64,000 bases of DNA, from the NCBI GenBank assembly GCA_026545225.1, contig CM048850.1:25907797-25971796 (forward strand). Reading direction: 5' to 3'. Position 1 is the first letter of the stretch. Every line of letters starts with the position of its first letter. The notes below the pieces were generated by a model. It searched no databases. It was not told the DNA's origin and was given only the letters and a program-made list of their open reading frames with translations. The translations under genes and the position numbers were made by a program. This stretch comes from Cornus controversa. Its lineage: Eukaryota > Streptophyta > Magnoliopsida > Cornales > Cornaceae. This document shows, in pieces, positions 43,831 through 55,708 of the stretch.

Positions 43831-44988
43831 TTGTATTGCTTTGAGTAATTTTAATATATATGAGTCATGCCTTGTGTACTGCATGTCACCTTTGTGATTT
43901 GTAATTCATGAACATTAAGAAGTTTGTCATTTTTGTATTTCTATTGTAAGATTCTCATTATCGTTAGTGTTTCATGATTTCTCACTCACTTTTACTATCA
44001 AGTCAATGTTTTTACAACATGCATGCTAGCTAAATTAATTTTGTCCAAAATGCAAGCTTCACTTGCATTGCATGATCCAAAGCATTAGTTGACCAACAGG
44101 GGAAGATGATAAACTTTCAGAAAGTCCCTGATCATTATAAAAGATAAATGTTGCCGGCGTACGTTGGGCAAGTTGGTTGTGAAGTCTACATTTTTAAAAG
44201 ATAAATGTTGCCGGCGTACGTTGGAGGCTTACTTTCTGTCCGCCATTAGTATCATTAATATTCATCACAATGTATTTAACAACTGCTGATTATTATTAAA
44301 TAAGTGTTGGCAGCTAAGTGGAAACCACCAGCCTTTTGTTTCTTTCTTCACTTAAAAGAATTCTCCTTCTAATTGGTATATAATGGTTGACCCCCATCAA
44401 AGACGGAAACCATTTCGTATTTTGTATTGGGGGTGAGAGATAGTGTAACAACGCAAAACACTACTAACATATATGGTAACTTCGCAGATTTTTTGACAGC
44501 ATATATTGTTCAATATTTTTTGCTGCCTGAATGGAGATTAATTATCACACTATTCTTTAATCTAATTGTCTATTACATAATGTTTCTAGTTTAATATGTT
44601 TTATATATATAATCATTTCATAAAGAGATTTGATTATTCAGTCATACTCGATATTCAGTACTTTTTTTCTGGGAATGAGAAGAGTCATGTATTTGTCCAT
44701 GTTACATGAGCAAGACTAAATTAGTCGGGCTTGCTCACTCATTTTTCGGTTGTTTTCCTTTTCTTCTTTTTGGGTTGGTTTCCAAGCCCTCTTCCTCTGG
44801 GCCTCTTGGGTTGGTTCTGGCCCTTTTTAGTCTCTCCAGGCCCTTTCTTTTTCTATTTGTATTTTAATAAACTTTGCTTAAAAAGAAAATTTTACATAAC
44901 AATGACAAAACTTTGAATGTTGTGGCGTATGTGGCATGAGAATCGAACCAGCTTAAATGCACTCCTACCAAAGCTCTAATTTGTGTTA
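43831..44988 (+). other. Unassigned A/T-rich sequence with a 29-bp direct repeat
   Basis: No coding motif recognised. An exact 29-bp repeat (AAAAGATAAATGTTGCCGGC.. at 44139-44167 and 44196-44224) lies within it. The segment 44848-44988 is repeated, diverged, at 47937-48081. Confidence 0.55.
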
Positions 44989-46303
44989 TGGTAAATTACG
45001 CTTACCTTCTCTTTAATTAGGATTTATTACATATATCGCTCTTGTGTTTCAGATTATTATAGTTATTTCCTCTTATTTGCACGTTTGTAACAAACATAGC
45101 CCTGTTGTTAGTCACACTAACGGTCAACCATGATCAATGCTTACGTGACTAAATTTTTAGTATGACGAATATACCTTCAAATGTCTCTCCTATGCCAATT
45201 TCTCTCTCAACATTCAACAACCATTGCGCCCTCTCTGGTCCATTTCATCATGTCTGAAATCAAAGCCCAAGACTCAAAACTATTACCTGTAAAGAGAATA
45301 TAAATCAAAACCCAAGACCCCAAGCTGTTATACGTAGAGAGTCTTAACAAAAAGTATAGACAACTTCGATCCCAATGACCATATAGAAAATTTCGATCGA
45401 CTCACCATTTGTAGCCTTAACAAAAACTGTTCTCTACCAACGAATCGCATAGTATTGTAATTTACTAACAAATCACACAACACTAGAATCTACAATCTCT
45501 TCATAGCAAATATTAGATAACAAACCCTAGAAGAGGCAATACTGAAATAATTTCCATATTATAGCCAAATGTTCCCACAGAAACAAACTAATAATATATA
45601 TCAATACAAAAATGTTTAAGACTAGAAGATATTGAACGAAAAATGTAATGTGTTCAACTTTCAAATTTTAACTTTTGTATTTAACAAACAATATTAATGA
45701 ATTCAGCGCTTAAAATTAAAACATTATCAATTAGATTCTTAGGTTAATACATTGAGCATTTAAAATTCAGTAATTAAAATTTTACAGTTTTATTAAACAG
45801 CACCCCGAAGGCTTATTTGTGGTGCACACAGACATTTTTCAGTTAAAAAAATATTTAAAATATTAAGTGCATAAGAGTAATTTTACATGCTTAGTTGGGT
45901 TTCACTTCTAAGTAGGGGTGGCAAAATGGGTTCAAACCCGCCAACTCTTCCATATCCGTCCACTTTTTAATGGATATAAAATACGGGTCAAAAACGGGTT
46001 GGATAAATCAAACCCATTTTTATAGAGGTTTAAATGGGTGGCCATATTCAACCTATATATATTTCACTCATGTTATAAGAGACCCAAAAGTATTATAGAA
46101 AATAAAAAGTTTATACATTATATTAAGCAAGTATGATTCTTTCTTTGTATATCACAATCCTCTCTCTCTAAAATTCTCTTTGTATCACAATCTCATCTCT
46201 CTATCTCTAAAAGATTATCTCTATATCATGATTCTCTCTCTATATATATAATCTCTTTCTCTCTCTTCGGCTCTCTCCCGATCCTCCTCTCTCTAAGATT
46301 TTC

Positions 46304-46334
<31 letters not shown>

Positions 46335-47290
46335 GCAAAAAGCCCATAATTTTTTTGAATCAAGTTACAGGTGGCGGTTGATAAATACATATACATATAT
46401 ATGTGCATACATAGGTGTTGTTATTAATTGAATTTTATAGTTTCCTAGGACTTACAAAATGGGTCAGGTCGGGTTAGGTCTTACAAAATGGGTCGGGTCC
46501 AAATGTTTGAAGTTCATAGAAATTAGAATTATTCTAAGGGGTTGGCAGGTTGTCATGTTAATGGATCAGGGCGGGTCCTACAAATAGATCGGGTCAAAAC
46601 ACATTATAAATTATTATTTATCTCTTTTGTTACAAATTAACCTTGATAATATCTGTTTATTTTTTATTTCTGAAAAAAATAGTTTTCTTGGATAAACGGG
46701 TTGGGTCAAAACATATTATAAATTATTATTTCTCTTTTGTTACATATTAGTCATTGTAAATGTGCCGGGTTGCATAAATAGGTCGGATTCTTCTAAACAG
46801 ATTGGAGTTTATATAAATATATGGATCAGTTCATACTAACTTGTTCTCTTAGCTTTGAATTTTATAAAATAGTATAAAATTTAAAAGAATTTCCGAATAA
46901 TGTTATTGAATTTATGTGATCAAGCAAATTTCTTCATTTCAACATACAAGTTAATATGGGTTTGTGTTTCTATTCGTTCATTTTTTCTATCTGAATATAA
47001 TGATCGAATTAGCCCAAATTAAAAATGACATTTACATTTTTTAAAATTTAAAAACGGATCAATATGTTGGCGGGTTGACTCGACCCATATTTGACCCGTC
47101 TATATTCAACTCGTTAAAAATGGATTGAATATGGGTCACAACCCATATTTGATCCACCCATATTTGAACCGGTCCAAATCCGTCCATTTTGCCAGGCCTA
47201 CTTCTAAAGAATGTGAGTGTAATAATCCAAAACACAGAAAAGGTAAGTGTAATAAACCCTAACCAGAGGAGAGGTAAGATTAATTTACCA
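44989..47290. mobile_element. Non-autonomous Mutator-like element
   Basis: Terminal inverted repeats of about 80 bp, roughly 65-70 percent matching: TGGTAAATTACGCTTACCTT at the left; the complement of the right end begins TGGTAAATTAATCTTACCTC. The 9-bp target duplications are TTTGTGTTA (44980-44988) and TTTGTATTA (47291-47299), one mismatch. Length without the nested hAT is about 1 kb; no transposase frame. Confidence 0.75.
45913..47200. mobile_element. Non-autonomous hAT element nested in the Mutator-like element
   Basis: Ends TAGGGGTGGCAAAATGG and CCATTTTGCCAGGCCTA, flanked by 8-bp target duplications CTTCTAAG (45905-45912) and CTTCTAAA (47201-47208). Interior rich in GGGTCGGGTC/CGGGTCAAAA motifs; no transposase frame. 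A microsatellite lies at about 46310-46333. Confidence 0.75.
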
Positions 47291-47299
47291 TTTGTATTA

Positions 47300-48480
47300 T
47301 TGTTATACTATGATGAAATATTTGATTGGGCCATTTATTTACACAAATGTATCAATCTTAATACCACTTGAATTCATCAAAAACTTAAAAGTTGGGAACC
47401 ATATGTACAAACACAAGTACGACACGATATGGTCTCGGTGGTACAACTAACTTAAAAAAAAATTGGACATAGATACGGCAGAGATGTGCCAAAAAAATAA
47501 TAATATAATATATTATCTAAAAAAATTAGGAACTGAGGCAAATATATATATATATGTTTGCTCATTTTATCCATATAATAGTTAATGAAATCACTAATTT
47601 GAAGCTTAGAACTAGGTGTTTGTTGTTTTTGTTTTTCATAATTTTATATTATTTTTTTAATTAACGTGTAATATATTTTAAATTGCATTGAGTCTTATTT
47701 TTCTAAGAAAAATAATCACAAATATTCTAAAAGTGTTCCAAATGTGTCATTATCGTATCAATGTCGTGTCCCAACCGTGTCCAAGTAAAAAAAAAATATT
47801 CAACAAAATAATTAAATATAAGACACTTTTACTCGTGTCCGACACTTGTTTTAGTGTTCTATACCGTCATGACACCTCTAGAAGAAGTGTTCGTGCTTTT
47901 TAAATTAAAAATTATTTTTTATAAACTTAAAAATGCATTTCTATTTGTATTTTGATAAATCTTACTTAAAAAGAAAAATTAACATAAGAATGACAAAACT
48001 TTGTTTGTTGTGATGTATTTTGCCACAGTGCATGAGCGTGAAACGTTCTTAAATGCTGTCCTACCAAACTCCAGTTTGTATTATTGGTGTTACATGAGGA
48101 GAATTTTGGTTGTTGGGCGGGCCATGCCATTTATTAATTTGCACAATGTATCAATCTTATTTTAAATAATTGTGCTACACACATAAAAAATAATCTCATG
48201 ACTTAAATGCATCTAAGGCTTGAAAGTCTTCCAACAGCGGTATGCATTATATGAAGAGAAAGCAACCGATTGATGAAGAGAAAGTAACAAACCGAGATCA
48301 TTCAATACAACACAACGTTATGAACACGATAGCAAGGCAAACTCATGGAAATATCCCTTCATCACAGATAAATAGATTTCATTTTTTGACTATACTTTTC
48401 AGTTCCAAATCTAACCCTAATCAATTTTTGTGCCTCTATTCCTATTCTCATGAGTTTAGAATTTGGAATGTCTTTGATTA
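47300..48480. repeat. Unassigned sequence including a duplicate of the Mutator-like target region
   Basis: 47937-48160 aligns with 44848-44988 joined to 47291-47370: shared TTTGTATTTTRATAAA, AATGACAAAACTTTG, and GGGCCATTTATT/AATTTGCAC blocks. The duplicate has a single TTTGTATTA where the other copy holds the transposon, so it looks like the pre-insertion site. No coding motif recognised in the rest. Confidence 0.6.
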
Positions 48481-48574
48481 GAATTGTCTTAGTAATTCTA
48501 AGAAAATAACTGAACTAGTTTTGTATTGCCATTTTAATAGTGTGTTAAAATATATACACAGATCGAGAGAAGAT

Positions 48575-48760
48575 ATGTCGATCCAAATGAGTGGTGATGG
48601 GAAGTTGAAGGTTGTGGAAGCTAACGGACAAGTGGAGGTTCTAGACGTTATTACGGTGCTTAACCCAAAAGATGTGGAAGGCATCGCAAAGTTGGCTGCC
48701 GACAAAAATAAAATGACCTGGCATGCATGCATGTGTGTTGTTGGGTCACGCAGGTCCTAG
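48575..48760 (+). other. Small open frame of unknown identity
   Basis: 61 codons beginning MSIQMSGDGKLKVVEANGQV and containing VLDVITVLNPKDVEGIAKLA. Composition is more gene-like than its surroundings (balanced codons, higher GC), but I do not recognise a family. It could be a host exon fragment. An AT microsatellite follows at 48796-48839. Confidence 0.3.
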
Positions 48761-48790
48761 CTATGTACTCAATGTAATTAATGTGCCAAC

Positions 48791-48840
<50 letters not shown>

Positions 48841-48843
<3 letters not shown>

Positions 48844-49099
48844 TTTACAAAATTCTAATGAAGTTATTCCTATGTTTAATCACCATTATGGAATTAAAAC
48901 TTGGGAGGAAGAACGGAATTTCTAGATTATCTAACAATCGATGAAACATCACAAACGGCTAGATTTTACCTCATGATGTGGTTTATAAGAAACCCTCACT
49001 CAAGCACCAATAATTAGATCTTATTAAACAAAAGTAAAACCAATTGAAAATGAGAATGAAGAAGATTTTACAACCTCCATCACCCTCCGATGCTCGTAT
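48841..49099. other. Unassigned flank left of element 3
   Basis: A/T-rich, no coding motif seen. The last five bases (CGTAT or similar) would be the target duplication of element 3, but its right counterpart is lost. Confidence 0.4.
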
Positions 49100-50322
49100 T
49101 GTTGAACTTCATCACCGACTCTCTTTCTAGAAAGCTCCACCATCTACTCTCCATCTCTCCCTCTCTCTAGTATTCTCCTTCTCTCCATATATCTCTCTAT
49201 CTCTAGAAATTTCAAAAGATAAAGAGCCGACTTTGTAAGTCAGTGGCAAACCAATATAAATAGCTATTTTGGGTTCATTTTGTGTGTGTGGAGTGAAGAC
49301 ACCAAGCTTTGGTGTGAGTCAACAAGTGTGATATGCTGTGAGTGTGAGAAACAAGTAGGGATGGCAATTTTGTCCTCCCCGTCGGGTTTCTGTCATGTCC
49401 CGCCTCGTATAGGACGGGTATGAGAGCCATTTTTTTTCCATAGGGATGGATTTGGAAAAGGAAACCATAACCCGTCGCTGGTACGGGACGGGTTCGGGAC
49501 TATATAATAACCCGCCCCGCCCGGCCTTTGTATTTTATTATTATTATATATATATATACAAATTATAATTGTTTGGACTATGTTTTCATTTTATGTTTTG
49601 GTTGTATTAAGTCTTCTTAATTGTTGTATCTTTGAACCATGTTTTGATTTTATATTTTGGTTGTATTAAGACTAATGTTTTCATTTTGGTTGTATTAAGA
49701 ATTCTTTAATTGTTGGATCGAACTTGTTACTGGATTATTTAGTTGTAGAATGTATTTTTTGTAATAGGCTATTTAATTGTGGAATCTTGTCATTTAACTT
49801 CTTAAACAGGGGTTATACTACTTTGAATTTAATAGTATCAAACTTGGTACTAGCTACTAGGCCCGTATCTTTTGAAAAAATCAATTTTTGTTGATGTTTG
49901 ATGTGGTTACAATTTTGTGGGGAGGGGCCCCGTCTCGTCCCACCCCTTTTAAAATTTTAAACGAGCCGGGGAAGGGATGGGGTTTCTCCCAACGGGGCGG
50001 GGATGGGTTTTGAAATTCCGTCTCATTCCAAACCTGCGGTGGGTTTGGGAATAGTTTTGAAGGCAGCGGAGCGGGGACGAGTTTAGGCAAACCCATGTCG
50101 TACCCGCCCCTTTGCCATCCCTAGAAACAAGGGAGCAACTCTTGTGTGAGTGGGTGAGGTAGACAAAGTGACGTGTTATGAGTGAGTGTGTCTTGTGTGT
50201 AAGACTCGTATACAAAGCCTTAATATGAGTGAGTTGTTATAGTGTCCAAATACTTGTGTGTATTATTGTGTATTAATAAAACCTTGTATTTTGTATCCTA
50301 GTCTTGTCATTTAAATTCAACA
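49100..50322 (+). repeat. Element 3 5' LTR (with nested hAT)
   Basis: Starts TGTTGAACTTCATCACCGAC and ends AAATTCAACA. CT-rich stretch near the start; AATAAAACC at 50275 is a possible polyadenylation signal. Its first 250 bp match 52177-52437 and 59423-59683. Confidence 0.82.
49356..50123. mobile_element. Non-autonomous hAT element (768 bp)
   Basis: Perfect 12-bp ends TAGGGATGGCAA / TTGCCATCCCTA and perfect 8-bp target duplication GAAACAAG (49348-49355 and 50124-50131). Interior has GC-rich CCCGCCCC/GGGGCGGGG blocks near both ends; no transposase frame. Confidence 0.88.
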
Positions 50323-50325
50323 ATT

Positions 50326-50338
50326 TGGTATCAGAACC
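50326..50338 (+). other. Primer binding site of element 3
   Basis: TGGTATCAGAACC three bases after the LTR, a Copia initiator-Met type site. Confidence 0.85.
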
Positions 50339-50534
50339 AGACGGTCAGGGACCGTCGCCTAGAAGAAGTACCGCCCAAAGCCAGATTGTCGTTGTAGACG
50401 AAGTGTTGCCGAAAGATTGGAAGTGGTCAGGGACCGCTTAAACGAAGTGATGTTAGTTGATTATAAGAACACACAGTCGGGACTGTGAAGAACTGATTGG
50501 TCTGGGAACAAGCTTGATAAGGTACGTAATCAGT

Positions 50535-51694
50535 ATGGCAGACTTGACTAATGTAGCTGGCGGGATTACAAAGTTGAATCATACCAATTACGAAATATGG
50601 AGCACTTGTCTAATGTCCTATTTTGAAGGATAAGATCAGTGGGAGATAATTAGTGGTAGCGACACCTTACCACCTCCCAGTGATAATGTTGAGGCATTGC
50701 AAAAATTTAAAATCAAATTGGGAACGGTAATGTATGCACTCAAGATATTAGTAGATCCTGAATTATTGGGATACATTAAGGATGCAAGGACACCAAAGGA
50801 CATGTGGGACACTCTCACCTCACTCTTCTCAAAGATGAATGATGCTCGCCTTCAAATACTGGAGAACGAGTTAATGACTACCACACAAAAAGGATCTCAA
50901 TTAGTCAATATTTTAAGAAAATAAAAGATTTATGCCGTGAAATATCGTTATTGGATCTTGAATAAAAAATTAGCGAGCAAAGGATGAGGAGAATAATTAT
51001 TCAATGCCTAAAGCCCGAATATAATGGATTTATTATTGCATAAGTGGGTGGCCAACTCAACCCACTCTCGTTGGGTTGGAAAACTTGTTGTCCAACCAGG
51101 CGACACTAAACAAACAGATTAGTGGGTTCTTGATAAAGGATGAGGAGGAAGCACTATTTAGCAATAATAGAATAGGGAGAGCCAGAGTAAGCAAAAAGCT
51201 CACATGAAGAGAAGAGAAGCTTTCGTGTAGGGGGAACTCAACCGAATAGACAAAAAGACGGGCAACGCTATAAAGATTCCAGACGGCGTAACGTCAAGTG
51301 CTTCAACTGCGACAAGAAGGGCCATAATGCTCGAGATTACTGGCATAAAAATGAGTCAGTAGAAGGAAACCTGGCAACATCTAATGCCCAGAAAAATAAC
51401 TATGAAAAAGAATGGGACTTCAAAGCATCTTTCTTGGTGTTTGAATCCACAGAAGAAAAGTGCGACTTTGAAGCATCTTTTTTAATGACATCCAAGAGCC
51501 AAGTAATTAACAGTGAAGATGAGTTGGACTTTGAAGAATCTTGTTCGGTATTTGAGCACACTAAAGCTGATTGTTGGGAAGAAGGGACTCAAGAGATGAA
51601 GCCCAAACTTCTTGTTGAGGAAATCAAAGAAGAAACACAGGAAGAAGAGGTAGTGGTTACACTACCAACCATAGAACCAGTGATTGAAGAATAA
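50535..51694 (+). pseudogene. Gag of element 3, disrupted
   Basis: Starts MADLTNVAGGITKLNHTNYE; a stop near 50631 interrupts it. The UBN2-type middle follows (VMYALKILVDPELLGYIKDA, KDMWDTLTSLFSKMNDARLQ), with a stop at 50922 and frameshifts. The zinc knuckle region is near 51299-51341 (CFNCDKKGHNARDYW), where the last Cys is Tyr; the duplicate at 58490-58532 keeps Cys. An acidic, Glu-rich tail ends at 51694. No pol follows, only about 480 bp of spacer with two copies of TTAAGTGTCCAAATAATAGT. Non-functional here. Confidence 0.75.
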
Positions 51695-52167
51695 AACGAA
51701 GTAGCAACTGAGCATGTAGTTGCTAATGAACTGATCACTCCCGAAGTCGAAGCTCGAGGACGTATTGTGACTAAGGAAGCTGCAAAAGAAACTAAATTGG
51801 AGAATAAAGAACCAATAATAATAAAGGCAGAAAAAGAAATTGAAGCACTGATGGAAAATTAGACATGGAGTTAAGTGTCCAAATAATAGTTCAGGAGGTT
51901 TCTTTTTTAGAGAGAAGATAGTCCTGGGGGTTAAGTGTCCAAATAATAGTCCGAATAAAAAATAAAAGAAGCTAACCGAAAATAATAACTTAGAAGCTTG
52001 ACGAAGAGACGGAAGCTCAACCCAAAATATTCAAATGTTGCATTTGTTAAGAACGTCGGACTAGAACCACCAATATCTAAAGAAGCTTTTCAAGTCCCAA
52101 AACTTCAAGAGCTTCGAGATCAATTTGACACGATTACCTAAGGAAGCATTTAAAGAGAGTTAGTGCT

Positions 52168-52437
52168 GAAGGGGAGTGTTGAAGCTTCTTCACTGACTCT
52201 CTTTCTCTCTCTCTCAAAAGTTCCACCATCTACTCTCCATCTCTCCCTCTCCCTAGATATATCTATTTCTAGATATTTCTCTCATAGAAATCTCCTCTCC
52301 ATATCTCTCTATCTCTAGAAAGTTGAAAAGATAAAGAGTCGACTTTGTAAGTCGGTGGAAAACCAATATAAATAGCTATCTTGGGTTTTGTGTGTGTGTG
52401 GAGTGAAGACACCAAGCTTTGATGTGAGTGAGCTAAC
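52168..52437 (+). repeat. Polypurine tract and truncated 3' LTR of element 3
   Basis: GAAGGGGAG (52168-52176) then TGTTGAAGCTTCTTCACTGA. The LTR breaks off at GAGCTAAC where LTR A of element 4 begins. Confidence 0.82.
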
Positions 52438-53931
52438 TGATAGGCGTTGAATGTTACGCATTCTAGCCTCTTAACTTATGTATTTTATTCTCTTAGTGAT
52501 AGATTATTTTATTATTTTACTTCGTTTTAGTGTTTTCTGTATTTTCAGGGCCTTAATGATTATTTCAGTTAAAACCATGATTTTGGGCTTTTAAAGAAGA
52601 CATCCAAGATGGTTAGATGAAGGCTACATCAAGCAAATCCATTCAACCATTTATTTCAACTCAAATCAGCCCATAGAAGAGGTCTAACAGAATTATAGCT
52701 GCTTAAGAAGGTTTCGGGCCTGAAGCCCAAATCTGCGCTTAATACAGTTTTAATCCCATTTTGGAAAACGGACCAGAAGTGTTATTTCTGAGCCTCAAAT
52801 CGACTTAATTTTTATTTGAGTTTAACGAAATTCGATTCTGCACACTTTTGTATTTCACGAAAATTACGTGAATCGTACTTTAGTAGGTCAAAAGTTGGGC
52901 CGAACGTAAGCAGGAAAAACCCACCTAATTAGTGCTGTGGGAAAACCTAATTAATTCCTAATTGGATTAGGACTTTGGTGTATTCTCTTGAGGCATAAAG
53001 TGAAGAATTAGAGGCTGAGTTGAGGGGAGATTGAGAAGAGTTTGGAGAGTCTGAGAGAGCTTTTGGACAGAAAAGAAGACATACTTTGCAGACCATTGGA
53101 GAACGAAGTCTTACGCATAATTCATGAAGATGATGCCTTCTTCCTCAACCGTTGAAGCTTCTTCTTCTACCATGAGCGGCTAGTTCTCCCACTAGGGTTT
53201 TGATGTAACCCTAACAAAGCATCAATGGTTTGATTGTTTTAATTATTGGAGACATTTATATACATGCATAGATTTTGTAATTTAGAGAATTCTTATTATA
53301 GAATTGAGCAATAAAAGTCTTGTAAATTCAATATCAATGATTTCTTATCTTGTCTTAGATATTTAGTTGTTATTATTGAACTCAATCTCTCTTATTTTTT
53401 GTGATTATGAGAGCGATTATTATACAATGGTAATCACTGAATATATCATTAAAAGCTTTGATGGATTATGCCTAGAGAAGATGAACCATACTGCACCCTA
53501 TATTAGAGTAGTTAGGCAGATGACTCATGCCAATCGAAGATAGTCCATGACTTAGCCTTAATTATATGTTATCTTCTTGACGGATGAAGGTGAGCTTGTA
53601 GCCACCGACACCACTTATGCATGATGTAATTCCCCATAGTTAATTCAATTGACCATTGATTGTGGAGTTAATGGTGAAGTCATATACCCTAGATTTCTCT
53701 CATATCACTTCCTATTTCCTTTGATTTATTTTATTTTACTTTTTAATTAGTTTAAATATTAAAATCAGAATTCTTTTCTTCTAAATTTAATTAGAATTAA
53801 TTCCGTATTCCAACTCATCAGACCATAATCCATGAGGTTCAACACTCCTTTCAATAGCCCTATTCTGCAAGGAATTCGTTCTATTGCGAAGTGTGGTAAT
53901 TATATCTTGAGACGCATTCACACACGAATCA
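52438..53931 (+). repeat. LTR A (5' LTR of element 4)
   Basis: TGATAGGCG to CACACGAATCA, 1494 bp, clearly diverged from the element 2 LTRs. Followed by the tRNA-Asp primer site TGGCGCCGTTGCCGGGGAT at 53937-53955. Confidence 0.92.
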
Positions 53932-53936
53932 ATTTT

Positions 53937-53955
53937 TGGCGCCGTTGCCGGGGAT
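53937..53955 (+). other. Primer binding site of element 4
   Basis: TGGCGCCGTTGCCGGGGAT, five bases after LTR A, identical to that of element 2. Confidence 0.9.
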
Positions 53956-54076
53956 TATCTATTGGATTGATTGGATTTTAGAGAATTAATTTTCATTGGA
54001 TTTTTAGTTTAGGAAATTTTTATATTTTGTTTTTGTTTTTGTTTTTGTTTTCTTTTCAGGCGCTTTTCATTAATAT

Positions 54077-55703
54077 GTGCAAGGTCGTCGTTCTGTAGCT
54101 GATCCTTTGATACCTCTTGATCCTGAGCCTGAACGTACTCTTAGACAACAGAGGAACATCCCTGTTGATACCATTGTACAAGAGGAAGAATTAATTGAAG
54201 ACATGGCAGAAGAGAGGAATAACAACCTTGTTCCTAATACTGATGGAGAAAGGGCTAGATTGCTTAGGAACTACTATGTTCCTGAGACATACACTTCATC
54301 AGCTGGTTTTCAACTGTCTAATGTCACAGTACAGAATTATGAGATCAAGTCCAGCATTATTCAAATGCTACCATCCTATTTTGGGCTGACTCAAGAAGAC
54401 CCTTACAAGCATCTAGATGAATTCATTGAAGTGTGCTCAACTACCAAAATCCACAACTTCTCTGAAGATGCTTTCAGAATGAGACTTTTTTCAATCTCCC
54501 TAAAAAATAAAGCAAACTATTGGTTCAATTCTCTACCGGCAGGTTCTATCACGACTTGGACTCAGATGCAACATGAGTTCCTCAAGAAGTATTTTCCAAT
54601 AGGGAAGACCAATCAGTTCAGACGTGCTATCACTGGTTTCTCCCAACATAAGGGGCAATAATTTTATGAGACATGGGAAAGATTGAAGGACCTTCTTAGG
54701 AAGTGTCCTCATCATCAAGTTTCTAAGTGGCAACTAGTGCAGAGTTTTCATGAAGGGCTGACAGAAGCCAACAGACAGATGGTTGATGCATCTTGTGGAG
54801 GTACTTTTATGTTGAAGAGTGAAGAAGAGGCATGGACCTTATTTGAAAATCTTAGTGACAACTCTCTACAACATGTGTCCTCTACTAGTTCTAGCAGACT
54901 TGCCACTACAAGGAAGACTGATGAGATTTTCTGATGTTCAACATGAGCAAGTCCAAGCCACATTCACTGGACCAATGAATCCTCTACCAGGTAATACTTA
55001 CAATCCTACATGGAGGAATCATCTTGGTTTTTCTTATAGTAACCAAGGGACAACAATGCAACCATCATATCAATCTAGGAATTTTGTACCTCAACAGCAA
55101 TATCAAACACAAAGTCCTATGACACAAAGAATTCCTACTACTGAAGACAAGCTGATACTTAACTTATCCAAATTTGACAAGCTTGATTCTCTTATAGAGA
55201 CAGTGCAAGCTACTATTGCAATGGTACAATCTACAGTTCAGCTAGTGCACTCTCATTCTCAATCCATTGCCAAACTGAAATCTCAGTTTGGACAGCTTGC
55301 TACTTCATTGAGTAGAAAAGAAGAAGGGAAGCTTCCTAGTCAACCAGTTGCTAATCCAAGAGGGATGCAAGCTTCCAAAAACAACCCACACCATAAGCAG
55401 GTTCAAGCTATTACCACTTTGAGGAGTGGGAAGATAATTGATAATAAGGTGGGTGAGAAGAAAGAAGAAGAAAAAGTGACCACAAGTCCAAGTGCTGAAA
55501 TTTCTTATGAGCCCCAGGCTCTTTTCCCGTAATGTTTCCTTGAAGCATCTAAATTGGGGAAGCAAGGGGACAAGCTGCATGATATGATGGAGGTGTTTCG
55601 ACAAGTGAAGATTAATTTTCCACTCTTTGATGCCATCAAGCAAATTTCTCCTTATGCTAAATTTTTGAAATACTTGTACACTCAGAAAAGGCGTTCTAAA
55701 AGT
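54077..55703 (+). pseudogene. Gag part of element 4 polyprotein
   Basis: Aligned to element 2: open from 54077 (a GTG replaces the ATG; MQGRR becomes a GTG start) with four extra codons PLIP inserted, to a stop at 54659 where Glu became TAA. Gag continues to 54934. A deletion of about 180 bp then removes the zinc knuckle region between two GATTTT(C) motifs, which suggests microhomology-mediated loss. A further open stretch runs to a stop at 55530. Breaks off at 55703 at the solo LTR. Confidence 0.85.
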
Positions 55704-55708
55704 CATGT

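Larger units (their letters stand above)
49100..52437 (+). mobile_element. Element 3: gag-only Copia-type retrotransposon
   Basis: 5' LTR 49100-50322 (447 bp without its nested hAT), primer site TGGTATCAGAACC, a gag pseudogene, polypurine tract, 3' LTR 52177-52437 cut off by LTR A of element 4. The internal region is only 1.85 kb and has no pol. LTR ends TGTTGAA..TTCAACA. A second copy of its 3' half lies at 58283-59683. Confidence 0.8.

Noticed and set aside
46138..46335. CT-rich and AT-rich stretches as a promoter
   Set aside because: They are microsatellite-like sequence inside the hAT element with no associated gene.
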